Notes: generated by a model not told the origin, from the sequence alone. A stretch of 64,000 nt of DNA from Agapetus fuscipes (GCA_951799405.1 OX637334.1:3348001-3412000), one strand, 5' to 3'. Numbered from the stretch's first letter, positions 51,381 to 62,080 are shown. Program-made: numbers and translations.

Positions 51381-51854
51381 ATGGAGTAAATTTCTGTGAA
51401 AATAAAATATTTGGAAATAATTTATATGACGTCTTAAATATGTTTTTTTTAATAAACAATAAGTAAAAGTAATTATTTAAGCAAAATTTCAGATGTAGAT
51501 ATTATAAGATAAGTATAATTTCATTAAAAAATATTTTTTCATCATCTGTGTTATCTTGCAAACATCTAACAGTGTTATTCACAAAACGCGTGATCCATAG
51601 CCAATCTACGGATCATCGTTCTTTTACGGAGAATATACTACAAGCTGCGGATGAGCCATGGCTTTACTGTTTGAGACTAACATCATAAGTGTATCGTTGC
51701 GTCGTAACTTTTCGGCAAATATGATTTCACAGGATTTAATAAACGTATTTAAAAATTAAATTTACGGAAAAATTATGAAATTTGTACTGAAAATAAATAA
51801 TTTGTAATGTTTCCTGTTGTTTATGTTTTTTATACAACTTAATCCAGTAACTCG
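51381..51854. other. No recognisable feature
   Basis: AT-rich, unassigned. Confidence 0.3.
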
Positions 51855-52545
51855 TCCTCTTAATGCTTGTTTGTCTTATCTCCAACAGAGATAATTTGAC
51901 ATGAGCAATGTTTGTTCGTGTACTTTACTAAAGAGTCTTATGAAAACTAGAAATTGATTTTAAAAATATTTTTAAACAACTCTCACATTATCGTGTTTTA
52001 CGTTTTTTTCTTAGCTCAGATTCTGTAGAATATGATTATTAAGACAATTATATTTAAAGGTGATCTGTGAAAAAAATGATATCGACGGTTAAAAAGAAGT
52101 AGGGCATAAGAGACGTTTTGGTCAAAAATGAGTTATGAATGCTATCCTACATCAAATTTTCCGCTCTTTCTAATGCGCTAACTCCCATAGCTCTACAATG
52201 ATTTTTGTGTTGTTTATGCCCAAGCAAACAACTGCGTTTTCAATCTATGGTTTTGGTGTAACCGACAAGATTTTCGCCTTTTTTTGTCCTAAAGGCGTTT
52301 GTGACATAAAAAAAACCGTACAACATCGTAAAACCACATTAATAGGAATGCCAATAAATGCCTTTATTTTTTTCAATTTTAGAGCTATTTTGATTTTAAC
52401 GATTAGATAAAAAATAAAAAAGTTATGCCATTTTTCGGCAGTCTCAAACTTTAAACTGCTCCTGAAGAATTTACTTTATTTCGCTTATGCCCTATTGCCT
52501 TTTAACCGTAGATATATAAGCCAAACAAGCACTGAGGGGACGAAC
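51855..52545. mobile_element. MITE-M split by MITE-O
   Basis: CTCGTCCTCTTAATGCTTGT at the left, AAGCCAAACAAGCACTGAGG at the right. Confidence 0.85.
52082..52512. mobile_element. MITE-O, 431 bp, TA-flanked
   Basis: TIRs of about 29 bp: TCGACGGTTAAAA...TAGGGCATAAG and the inverse of CTTATGCCCTATTG..TTTTAACCGTAGA. TA on both sides (52080-52081 and 52513-52514), as in Tc1/mariner-like insertions. A 70-codon frame inside resembles no transposase. Confidence 0.8.
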
Positions 52546-52825
52546 TGGCTGGTTTGTATGCGCATTCCAAACCCCGTGGGAACTGAGATGACAGCTGATT
52601 TGTCAGTCGTTAGTGTGATTTATGTGAGTGCGTGAGGCTGTTGACTTCACGGCAGTTCATCACCGCTCCAGATCAGAGCACACGTCATGTCATCATGTCA
52701 CATGTCACGCGCGTCATCAGGGCTTACTGCGGGTGACCTGTGACATACGCATACGCTGCATGTGAACATCACCAACTGCAAATGGAACGTCAAAGCCTCC
52801 ATACAGAATATAATACAAGCGTTTT
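52546..52825. other. No recognisable feature
   Basis: Unassigned. Confidence 0.3.
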
Positions 52826-53100
52826 CCTTGACTTATAGGTTGGTATTTCCTTGACTTATAGGTTGGTATGAGGCTGACCACCAATACTGTAAAAAATGTT
52901 TCACTTTACCAATGTCACCCCTGTTTCAGGGAATGTCGGCAAGAGTTGCAGGGCTTATGTTCATTTTAGGTTTGGATTTTATTTGTAAGTACACAATCAG
53001 CATTTGTAAGCGCGAACTACACGTGTTTGTTTGTGGGCATACATCTGAGAGCTTTGAATGAATATATCCTTGCAACTTAGATTATAGATATAGATTATAG
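52826..53100 (+). mobile_element. LINE-A tail subtype 3, doubled 5' end
   Basis: The first 24 bp (TTCCTTGACTTATAGGTTGG and TAT) occur twice in tandem. Ends TTATAGATATAGATTATAG. Confidence 0.85.
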
Positions 53101-53154
53101 TTTCTCTAGTACGAGGATACTTCCGTTTTCCTTGGCGCATTCGTATGCGACGGT

Positions 53155-53285
53155 CGTATGGAGATTTTGTCGGTGGAGACTTTGTGGGTTGAAATTTCGT
53201 CGAAGGACATTTTATCTGTGGACATTATGTTGGTGGACATTTTGTCGACGGACATAATATCGGTGGACATTATGTCGATGAATAT
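53155..53285. repeat. GTGGACATTTTGTCG minisatellite
   Basis: About eight degenerate copies of a 15-bp word. The inverse vocabulary occurs at 63895-64000. Confidence 0.8.
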
Positions 53286-53327
53286 TTTTATTTTTCACAA
53301 ATCGAATAGAAAAAAAAATTGTATAAT

Positions 53328-53573
53328 CTATATCTATAATCTAAGTTGCAAGGATATATTCATTTAAAATTCTCAAATGCATGCCCACAAACAAACACGT
53401 GTAGTTCCCGCTTACAAATGCTGAATGTGTACTTACAAATAAAATCCAAACCTCAAATTAACATAAGCCCTACAACTTTTGCCGACCTTCTCTGACACAG
53501 GGGGGACATTGGCAAAGTGAACCATTTTTTACAGTATGCGTGGTCAGCCTCATACCAACCTATAAGTCAAGGA
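53328..53573 (-). mobile_element. LINE-A tail subtype 3, solo
   Basis: TATAATCTAAGTTGCAAGGA to GTCAAGGAA. Confidence 0.85.
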
Positions 53574-53648
53574 ATATTTAATTCACTTTTATTTATTTTT
53601 TCCCAAACGTGTACGCATAATGAGGCATTTTCAGGATCATTTCCTCCA

Positions 53649-53801
53649 TTTGAGATTTGATTTTTATGTTGTAGGTTCACATGAGGCATGTGCAAGCGCG
53701 AACTTGTACGTGTCTGGTTGTGAGAATGCATGTAATGTGAATCTTCAATGTAACATATCCTTGCAACTTAGATTAGATTAGATTAGATTAGGTGTTACCT
53801 T
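53649..53801 (+). mobile_element. LINE-A tail, 3' half
   Basis: TTTGAGATTTGATTTTTATG to five TTAGA units. Confidence 0.8.
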
Positions 53802-54436
53802 AGGTAAAAGTGAATTGAAATTTTGTTTTTTTATTATATTTATAAAAAATACAATGGACTTATTTTGGTAACAGAAAAACCCTTAAAAATATTGTGTTAT
53901 TTGCGTTGCTTGATATGTCATTCCCAGCCCTCACGGCCTGCGTCGTTAAATGTCGTATCGAGCTATAGCACAAAATATGGCTTAATTCAAATTGTGTATT
54001 CGACAATCTATATAATAGTTATTTTAATATCCCATGTCACCACTCACCTTTGCGTTGTTTCACGGGCAGCTATAATTTCAGAGCTTGTGCCCGTGCATCA
54101 CGTTCTTCATAATCCGTAACTAATTCTCATAGTGGCCGCCTTTCCATACATGCACGTGCATACACACACACACATGTACAGGCAGCAGCGCAGCGTTTAG
54201 GATCTCTTTAATCATCCTAATAGTCAACCATTAAAAACTGAAACAACAATTATAATTTATCGACGTTGGTTTTTTTTTTTTTGCTTCCACTTTAGATTGA
54301 AACATTGCTGCACGATTTTTAGGAAAAGTGAGTTTTTTACGATGAAGGGAGAAGCTGTAGAGATATTGTGAGTAATGGGGTAATCTCCTTATTTATCGCT
54401 CCCCCTACTCCCCCACCCCATCCCCACCCCCACATC
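53802..54436. other. No recognisable feature
   Basis: Contains T- and C-rich runs (54270-54430) and a short CA-rich tract near 54165. Confidence 0.35.
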
Positions 54437-54478
54437 ATTGACTTATGGAATCTGTGGACTAGAAATTATCTAGAAAAT

Positions 54479-54662
54479 CATCATCCTAAGGTCGACAGCC
54501 CTGGGAGGGCCTTGCCTTAATCCCGGAGCTTCTTTCATTCTTGTCGGTTTGTTGCCCTCGTTCTCCAATTTCTCACTTTCATCACAGACGTATCCGCGTC
54601 GACGCTGTTTATCCATCGCATTTTGGACCTTCCACACCTCACACTGTCAGTACCATAAGAAG
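54479..54662 (-). mobile_element. LINE 3' end with (GAT)n
   Basis: Minus strand ending AGGGCTGTCGACCTTAGGAT, GATGAT; a common LINE 3' phrase. Clade uncertain. Confidence 0.45.
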
Positions 54663-54666
54663 ACCA

Positions 54667-54728
54667 GGGCTGGAAGTCTCATCACCACGGTCATTCTTAC
54701 CTACCGAATATCGGTAATATTTGTATGA
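54667..54728. mobile_element. FB-P left arm only
   Basis: GGCTGGAAGTCTCATCACCA to TTTGTATGAAGAG; the other arm is missing. Confidence 0.8.
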
Positions 54729-55232
54729 AGAGCTGTTGACTTGTGGCTATTATCGACTTCGAGGGTTCCAGGGTGAAACTGTCTCAAACAGTAACTTACC
54801 TTTAGTTTTACCTTGGATGGTAATCTGTCGTTCATCGAACACGCAAAGCGCATTATCCAGAAGGGTAATGGTGCTCTCGGCAAGGTGGCTAGGCTTTCTC
54901 ACGTCACTTGGGGACTTAGAGGTCGTGCACTCCGTATCTTGTAAATCTTGCAACCTTCATCGGAACAGCCCTCTACGCAACCGGCTGCTGGGCTGATAAG
55001 AGCCTTTTGAGTCTACAGCGACGTGTCATCCTTTCCGGCCAGAGATTATCTCTCCGCTTGCTCACCAAGGCGTACAGATCCGCGTCAACGGACTGTCTCC
55101 CCGTTCTTGCCGGTGTCCTCCCTCTGGATCTTCATCTCCAGGTTGCCAACTCCATAAGTCTTTTGAGACGCGGCCTCACCGCTACTATCGGCGAAAATAG
55201 CATTGATCCCCCCTCCCCGAGGAATCTCTAAT
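54729..55232 (+). pseudogene. R1-clade LINE: end of RT and thumb region
   Basis: Frame 1: LDGNLSFIEHAKRIIQKGNG, ALGKVARLSHVTWGLRGRAL, stop. Frame 2: FIGTALYATGCWADKS, LLSLQRRVILSG, TKAYRSASTDCLPVLAGVLP, LDLHLQVAN. YATGCWAD and TKAYR.ASTD.LPVLAGV.PLDL are typical of R1/TRAS-type LINEs. It has one frameshift near 54940. It covers a segment upstream of the piece at 32418; whether the two are one family is unknown. Confidence 0.85.
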
Positions 55233-55805
55233 AAAAATGTTTCTAGAAAGGTGGCAATATTGCCGCGTGCGCACTATGCCCGAACCATCCGAACATAGTA
55301 CGCACGCGTTATCAATTTTGTGATCGATAAAATTGTAAAACTTTAAAAGAAAAAGGCATCATTTTAAAGGTACAATGGCATGTGTTATAATTGGGTGTCA
55401 AACACAAAATGGACAAGGCAAGGAAACATAGGATTTAACACATAAAAACATGTTTTGTGTGACTGCACCACTGCAAAGTTTGACAGGACTGAGACAAATG
55501 TGGGGTGCAGTATGTATCAATGCAGTTAGTTAGTTTCTTCTCCTCTATGCTATTACTCAATGCCCCACATAGACTTTCTTAATCAATTTGGTTGCAGGCC
55601 GCGATCAGTAATTACTATTGCGGTGAACCAATTAATAAAATTATTAGTTAAATCTCCCGCTTATCCTGGTTGCGAGACTAGAGAGGAACGCGTGCAGCAA
55701 GCTACCACAAGTGCTAGTACTCGCTCTCTCTCTAATATCGTGCCGCGACAAATCAGTCAAAGACAACTCATCCACAGACAGCTCGACCATTTTTTTCGAC
55801 CAACA

Positions 55806-56040
55806 AATTTGTGAAGAGCAATGCAAGGAATGCAAATTGTCTTTATTGTAGTTTTTTTTATACCATGCACTGTTTACTTGCCAAATAAATATGTAAATAA
55901 AAAAATTCACCAACCAATTTTGCCTGGCCAGAAACATGTGTTAAAATTACCAAATCATAATTCATTACTTAATCTTTTGAATGAATTATTAATAAGTAAT
56001 GACCCTATGGCATCTGTTGAATAAGGGTTGAAGTTATTGT
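55806..56040 (-). mobile_element. SINE-I, 3' part, with a small insertion
   Basis: AATTCACCAACCAATTTTGC, CTGGCCAGAAACATGTG, ATGGCATCTGTTGAATAAGG. About 75 bp of foreign AT-rich sequence lie near 55830-55905. The head is lost. Confidence 0.65.
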
Positions 56041-56142
56041 CGATATGACACGGCGTAGGCTTAATTCGCCCAGAAACACATTGATCACGGACAATTTAGT
56101 TCCACTGCAGTTCGTGCGCATTACTTTTCTGTCAACGATACC

Positions 56143-56345
56143 GCCACATTAAGGGTAAAACTGAACTAATTACAATTGTATAAGGAAATACTCGTGATAA
56201 ACTTCCAAACTACAGGATTTTCACACTTTTGTAATGTTTTATCTCCTAGAAAATAGGAAAAAGGTGCATTTATCTGAGAAACCCATGTTAACTTAATATG
56301 CCACTTATTCAGTTTTAACTTAGAGGTATCGATATTTCGACCACA
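56143..56345. mobile_element. MITE-G, near full length
   Basis: CCACATTAAGGGTAAAACTG and CAGTTTTAACTTAGAGGTAT at the ends. Confidence 0.8.
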
Positions 56346-56410
56346 TTCCATATAGGTCCACAGAGAGCTCCATCATGACGGCTTGTCTGTGACAGATTTG
56401 TCGTGGGCCC

Positions 56411-56823
56411 CGTTTATATCTGCTGAAGCTTCAATGTATGAAGAGCATCTCTATGCGCTTCCCTTTTCGTAAAGGCAGATGTGTACTCAATAGTGACTAG
56501 ATGGTACACGTGTCACTTACAGGTGACGCTGTGACGGTTACTCTAACACATCTAATTAATTTACAATGTCAAGAAACTAAATGAAAATGAATAGAACGTG
56601 AAATGAATGATGCTTTGTTGGAGAACTGCAGGTGTTACTGATTAATATGTCGGTGGGTTGAACAGGTAAAAGCATTTCCTAACTAGGAGGACATGCTTCA
56701 ACCTTCCTAGCATCTAATGCTCTTACCAAGTCAAAGTGTTAGAAGGACCTGCGACACGTGGACGTTCATCCGAAAGAATATTTTTTAGGAAGAATAACCT
56801 ACTGGGGTGAAACTTTCTATTGA
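56411..56823. other. No recognisable feature
   Basis: A weak S-like phrase occurs at 56735-56780. Confidence 0.3.
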
Positions 56824-56912
56824 CGCAGGGCTTGTTCGGCTTATCCACCATTTGATTCAAAGATGACCTTTCAATGATATTGTCTTAAGAATCACAATCT
56901 AAACAATCTGAG

Positions 56913-57800
56913 CAGGCCTGGATTAACCATTTTGGGGGCCCTGGTGCGGCGAAAAGCTCGGGGCCCCACATACAAAAATCCCCCCCCCTCTCTCTTTCAC
57001 TACGTAAAAGATACACAATAAGACAATATTACTTGAATGATTGTTATGGTTATGGCTCTGGATGAAATGAAAGAAATATGCAAGGATCGAAAGAAATGGC
57101 GGTTGATCTGTAATGCTGGCGGTTAAAGCTAAGGCTTTTAAATTTAAAAAATATGTGTTGTAGTTTTTTTTTTTAATTTTTTACTGTTTAATTGCTTAGA
57201 ATTTATTTGTTTTATATATTTGATTGTATTAATTGCTTGTACTCCTTGACTGATAGGTTGGTATGCGGCTGACCACCCATACTGTAAAAAATGGTTCACT
57301 TTGCCAATGTCACCCCTGCTTCAGGGAAGGTCGGCAAGAGTTGCAGGGCTTATGTTCATTTGAGATTAGGGTTTTTATATTGTAGGTCCACATGCAGCAT
57401 GTGTAAGCGCGAAATTATGCATGTCTGCTTGTGGGAATGCATTTAATATGAATCTCAAATGATACATATCTTTGCAGTTTAGATTTAGATTTAGATTTAG
57501 ATTGAATAAAAAAACACTAAATAGATAAGAAGTTTCACATACAGTGCTACTGGACAGTGTGCTTGAAATCTTCGGGGTCGCATTCACGTCGTTTGGGGTC
57601 CTTAAAGGTTCCCTGTAAGAAACTTTTAAATCTTAGCTAACAGTGTTTTTGTCTCTACAAAATGTGACATTATGAGTCAAAAGTGATCAAAATTATTAGT
57701 CCATAAGATCATTTTTCAGTATTTTGTTGATGTCAAAGGCCCCATAGGCGCGGGGGCTCTGGGTCGGTCGTACCACTCGAACCGCCCTAATCCGGGTCTG
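56913..57800. mobile_element. hAT-P, copy 2, inside MITE-M
   Basis: CAGGCCTGGATTAACC and CCTAATCCGGGTCTG ends. 8-bp flanks AATCTGAG (56905-56912) and AATCTTAG (57801-57808), one mismatch. LINE-A inside. Confidence 0.85.
57045..57510 (+). mobile_element. LINE-A 3' end with ORF terminus inside hAT-P
   Basis: VMALDEMKEICKDRKKWRLI, CNAGG*, about 115 bp of UTR, full tail, four TTAGAT units. The clearest single copy linking ORF, UTR and tail. Confidence 0.9.
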
Positions 57801-57882
57801 AATCTTAGCTAAGAAATAAATGTAAAACACAATAATGTGAGAGTCGTTTTAAATATTTGTTAAATTGATTTCCAGTTTCATA

Positions 57883-58149
57883 ATCCTTGACTGATAGGTT
57901 GGTACGAGGCTGACCACCCGTGCTGTAAAAATCGGTTCACTTTTGCCAATGCCACCCCGGTTCAGGGAACGGCGGCAGGAGTTGCAAGGTTTATGTCCAT
58001 GTGAGGTTTTCTTTATTTGTATGCACACATGCAGAATGTGTAGGCGTGAACCTACATGTGCCTGTCTGTGGGCATGCATTTCATATGAGCCTTAAATGCT
58101 TACATATCCTTGCAGCTTAGATTATAGATTAGATTATAGAGATTATAGA
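57883..58149 (+). mobile_element. LINE-A tail subtype 2 inside MITE-M
   Basis: TCCTTGACTGATAGGTTGG to TTATAGAGATTATAG. ATAA lies at both edges. The B-box-like TTCAGGGAACGG region is identical to 14.9 kb. Confidence 0.85.
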
Positions 58150-58273
58150 TAAGACACATTTGTCCAGTACGCATGCAAACATTGCTCATGTGAAATTACC
58201 TTTGATGGACACAAGTCAAACAAGCACTGAAAGGACGATGACGTGAACTTATTGCGCAGCGCAATGAAAAAAG

Positions 58274-58423
58274 GATTTTATCGTATCTATTTGAAGATAG
58301 GGCGGAATAAAACAAGTCGGCGAATCAACAGCTGATCCATTTTATTTGGAACAATGATCGGCTGTTCAGGCACCTCCATGTTCCACCACCATCATTCTAT
58401 CTTCAAAGAGATACGGTAAGATC
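58274..58423. repeat. Short foldback
   Basis: 27-bp imperfect arms (58274-58300 and 58397-58423) sharing TTTGAAGATAG and CGTATCT. Confidence 0.65.
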
Positions 58424-59015
58424 TATCGACGATCGTCGAGACTTCAACCTCTGGTCAGAGGCGTGCCCAAAACTTGAAAGTAAGAGCCTTCTGTGAACAA
58501 GAAGGGCATTCTTACATACCACGTGGCATTCTGTTCCCACAAAAATTATTTACGACTTAATTAAAATGCAAGTCTGCGCTCATCAGCATCACTCCACCCT
58601 GCGCGCGCATATTATAATCCCATCACGGAGAACGGCAATATCTCATCTTGTTCAGTAGACATGAACACCTTCATTAACTCCAGAGAGCGTAAATGACAAT
58701 AAATTATGCAGAGAGCCAGTGAGGCTGGTCAGGCTTTGATCCTTCCGCCCGGAGGTGGTCTACCTGCTGCGCATATCCACTGTCACAATATTGTTAACAG
58801 CTTTTTTGACAGTCCCACCCTGCTGGAGAGTTTTTAGTTATATGCGCCAGATGACTACAGTCGGGGGAGACGTCATGAATATTTTATGTACTTCTCTCCC
58901 GTACTGATGTCATTACGCAACATTCTTTAAGTCGGAGTGTAACTCTAAAAAACTCCGCTAACCTAGACATATTTAGATTAATTTAAAATCTTTCAAAATT
59001 TTCATTAAAGTAAAT
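58424..59015. other. No recognisable feature
   Basis: Low-repeat sequence without an exon that I recognise. Confidence 0.35.
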
Positions 59016-59016
59016 C

Positions 59017-59595
59017 TAATCCATACTCCAGTGGTAACACTTCGGACTTGTAAATGGAAGTTTTTGGGTTCGAATCCCGGTGGAGCATAAAGAATGTACC
59101 TATTATATTTTAAAATATGCTCTTCGATGGGTTGAAAAATTCATTAAATTTTACCAAAGACCGGTCATCAAAGGTCTATCCAGCCTTACAGCAACTGGGT
59201 CTTGCTTGAGAATTGGCGCTTTGTATCGACGACCAAGCTCGTTAAAATTCCGGTCGATAGCTCAGTTGGTAGAATGCTTGCATTCCATGCCGAGAACAAA
59301 AGTTCGATCCCCTTCAAGGGTGTCAGAATTATTTCCCGTGTTTCGGTGTTTATTTCAAACTCAAAACAAATACCGGCAAAGTGTACTCAGCTTTCACAAA
59401 AAATGAGAACCAGCCCCCCCCCCCCTCCGGGAGCTGGGAAACCACCACCTCAACTGAAAGTGGTTGGTGTGAAGCCGGCCCCCTTGCCCGTACAAATACC
59501 TGTAAATAGATCCCGAATCGCCACATGCAACCCCTTCCTGGATAACCCAGGCAAGAAGTTACAGTACATGTGTAGCTTGGTTGCGTTTATTTTTA
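59017..59595 (+). mobile_element. SINE-F/SINE-E composite dimer, full length
   Basis: F: CCAGTGGTAACACTTCGGAC, GGGTTCGAATCCCGGTGGAG, CAGCAACTGGGTCTTGCTTG, ends CCAAGCTCGTTAAAATTC at about 59245. E follows at once: CGGTCGATAGCTCAGTTGG, AGTTCGATCCCCTTCAAGG, ending GTGTAGCTTGGTTGCG. Two promoters-worth of tRNA-like heads in one unit; only the first would be needed. Confidence 0.85.
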
Positions 59596-59639
59596 TTAAG
59601 GACTGTGTACTGTAATGAGGGAAAGTCTTGCGAAAACCC

Positions 59640-59740
59640 AGCCTCATACCCGTTTCGTTTATACACTTCCATCCGGGGAAGCGTATCACAGAACGCCCAT
59701 GCAATGCTTTACTTTTTTGTGGCGGAAGGCTACCTGTTGT
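59640..59740. repeat. S repeat, short form
   Basis: CCATCCGGGGAAGCGTATCA, CAGAACGCCCATGCAATGCT, TTTTTTGTGGCGGAAGGC. Confidence 0.65.
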
Positions 59741-60004
59741 GCACAAAATAAAATGCTGGTGATGCTGATGAGTGATATGGTGTAAGGGTGCAGAGAGCTG
59801 TCGATGAAATATGGCCGCCTCGCACAAAAAAAATATTATCAAGTAATTTATTACGTCCACTTCAATCTCGATGTTAATACAGGACCACCCGCGACCTGCG
59901 CGTCTATTGCAGCCTCTCTCATCTCACCAGCCCCTTCCACTGGTGACAGGTTAGAACGGCACAGTGACAAAACAACACAAGGACACAACATCACATGGCA
60001 TCGT

Positions 60005-60085
60005 TTTGTCAAGATTACAACTATATGGTCTAGAACTGTCACGTTGTCTTGTTTGTGTTTTTTTTTTCAATAAAAATAAATAAAT
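60005..60085 (+). mobile_element. Family-N 3' end
   Basis: ACAACTATATGGTCTAGAAC, TTGTCTTGTTTGTG, T-run, AATAAA. Matches 13560-13637. Confidence 0.65.
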
Positions 60086-60242
60086 GAAAAAACATCACTT
60101 TGACAAAACAACATAGAAAATACACCACTATGACAAAACAACACGAGGAAAAATACATCACATGACAAAACATCACGTACCTAAAACAGGATATTCCATA
60201 AACGGCACATGAAAAAACATCACAAACATTTATTTTGCTTTC

Positions 60243-60312
60243 ACACGCCATATGCGACTCCTGGGGAGATAACGCGGTAAAAAGTTGCTCTATATGTGCA
60301 ACTTAGCTATTT
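60243..60312 (+). mobile_element. SINE-E 3' fragment
   Basis: GGGGAGATAACGCGGTAAAA, TTGCTCTATATGTGCAACTT. Confidence 0.6.
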
Positions 60313-60751
60313 TTTTTATCTTATAATGACAATAGGAAATCTTCATAGTATATGCGTGAGTTCCATTTTTTCATGTTTCTCGTGCCTGACTTTCGTGTCA
60401 TACTGTTTATAGTGTTTTCTGTTTTGTGATGTGATGTTTTTTACATGTGCCGTTTATAAAATGTGATGTTTTGTCTTGTGTAGTTCTGTCATGTGTGTTC
60501 TGTCATGTATCGTTCTTCATGTATCGTTATGTCATGTGTTTTGTCACTATGTCGTTCTAACTTGGAGCCCTCTCCACTAACTGCTGCGACTGATGCCATC
60601 ACTTCATCATAATATGTGCTCACTATTCTTGTTATTAATTACCGCTCCCTGAATCTCCATATAAATGTTGAGGACCAGCAGCGTCCTGTCCATTCCTAAA
60701 TCTCGTCCTCTCTTTTGTGTATACCGGCGCCGCCACAGGCAGAGCCATCTC

Positions 60752-60990
60752 GTTCCCCCAGTGCTTATTTGGCTTATCCACCATTTGATCCAAAGATGAC
60801 CTTTCAATGTAATTGTCGTAAAAGTCACACTCTACGCAATCGAAGCTAAGAAAAAACACATTATTGTGCGAGTTGTTTAAAGTATTTTCCCGTTTACATA
60901 AGACACATTGGTCCAGTACCCAGACAAACATTTCACATGGGAAATTACCTCTGATGGGCATAAGGTAAACAAGCACTAAGAGGACGTTCT
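60752..60990. mobile_element. MITE-M, uninterrupted
   Basis: CCCCCAGTGCTTATTTGGCT to GTAAACAAGCACTAAGAGGA. About 237 bp; the best model for the family. Confidence 0.9.
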
Positions 60991-61369
60991 GTACCGCTAA
61001 TATAAACCTTGCATTGGAACTAACTAAATATCGTTTTCCCAAAATGCTTAGAAAACAAGACAGCGCTTGTATTGAGCGTTTAAATTTCATCCACTTTTAA
61101 TAAAACAGTGGGGTTTGGTTTTAACGTAAATTCTTTTACTTCAGGTTCTGGCCTGTAGCTTTTAATGTCTTAATGTTAAAGATGCACATAATCGTTCTGC
61201 CTTTTTTACCAGTCAATAATAATAATAATAATAGGATGTTCTGACGAGGCAAGGGAGCTCAGGTTGATGGTTTTTATTGATTTCCCAGCCGCGAGTAATC
61301 TGCTTGGAATGGCCGTAAAGGAAACGCGCTTGTTACTTTGTTGGGATATTAAGAGTAATACTCTTCTCT
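60991..61369. other. Unassigned, with a (TAA)n tract
   Basis: (AAT)n at 61214-61233; possibly the tail of a truncated SINE-F. Confidence 0.35.
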
Positions 61370-61535
61370 TGTTTCAATCCTGGGATTGGCTTGCAGCAAT
61401 TTCTTTCACTCTTCTCCTCCATTCTTCCCTGTCTTGTGCGGCTCTTTTAAGGTCTGCATACGATGAGCAGCGCACGTCCACCAACAGAGCCTCCAGGTAT
61501 TCTTGGCGTGGGTGTCCCTTAGAGTTCCTGTAACA
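61370..61535 (-). pseudogene. LINE-Q 3' end
   Basis: Same as 2760-2930: GCAGCAATTTCTTTCACTCT, CCTCCATTCTTCCCTGTCTT. Confidence 0.75.
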
Positions 61536-61935
61536 GTGTAATGAAATGAAATGTATTTTTTTCCAAAGCGCCTTTTTGTGGCTATAGTCACCTCAAAACT
61601 GCACACAGTTTGGTTTTTCACTCAGTCGGAGGCTCCCTCGATCATCACAGAGTGGCATGGTATGATCTTGGAAACAGGTGCGTCTTCAGGCTTCTCCTGA
61701 AGCCCGACTCTCTCAGAGACTGCCTCAGATATGCGAGTTACGTGGTCCAAGCCACTAATGCCACTGTGCAAAAAGCACGGTCTCCAAAGATTGTCCTTAT
61801 CGATCTATTTGGGATCTGGAGGACAGTCTTGCCCGAGTCTGATGATCGTAGAGTCTGCCCACGCGCTGTCACCACTGTCTTTTCCAGTGACTCATACAAG
61901 TCTAGAGTTGATCCATGTGTAGTTGTGTAGGTCAG
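61536..61935 (-). pseudogene. LINE-T-like C-terminus
   Basis: Minus strand: VLQIPNRSIRTIFGDRAFCT, VALVAWTT, LRESGFRRSLKTHLFPRSYH. Then CACAAAAAGGCGCTTTGGAA and a TTTCATTTCA-type tail. L2/CR1-type signature. Confidence 0.75.
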
Positions 61936-61954
61936 TAGACACAGCTTACCTTGC

Positions 61955-62080
61955 GAAAACTCACCTCATACCAGTTCCGTTTATACATTTCCATCCAGTA
62001 AAGCGTATCACAGAACACTCATGCAATGCTTTTTTTTTTTTTGTGGCGCAGGGCCTTCTCGATGGTCGTGATCTGATCGA
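61955..62080. repeat. S repeat, short form
   Basis: CCATCCAGTAAAGCGTATCA, T12 run, GGGCCTTCTCGATGGTCGTG. Confidence 0.65.

Larger units (their letters stand above)
54437..55565 (+). mobile_element. Repeat family D, copy 4, split
   Basis: Left 54437-54478 (CATTGACTTATGGAATCTGT). Right 55233-55565 (GTGATCGATAAAATTGTAAA, MACVIIGCQT start at 55375). The space between holds three other elements. Confidence 0.65.
55735..56410. mobile_element. H element with SINE-I and MITE-G inside
   Basis: GACAAATCAGTCAAAGACAA, CTCATCCACAGACAGCTCG. Right side TCCACAGAGAGCTCCATCAT and GTCTGTGACAGATTTGTCG. Same trio of H, I and G as at 43.9 kb. Confidence 0.6.
56824..58240. mobile_element. MITE-M hosting hAT-P and a LINE-A tail
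   Basis: Pieces 56824-56912, 57801-57882 and 58150-58240 join to one MITE-M. Confidence 0.85.
59920..60570. mobile_element. W foldback element with insertions
   Basis: Left arm 59945-60235 (AGAACGGCACAGTGACAAAA). Right arm 60405-60570 in inverse orientation (TTTGTCACTATGTCGTTCTA). Between lie a family-N 3' end (60005-60085) and a SINE-E scrap (60243-60312). Confidence 0.65.

Noticed and set aside
59202..59615. 137-codon frame as a gene
   Set aside because: It reads across the SINE-F/SINE-E junction and follows SINE body sequence.
61610..61930. 106-codon plus-strand frame
   Set aside because: It is antisense to an L2-like LINE C-terminus with a recognisable FGDRAF motif.
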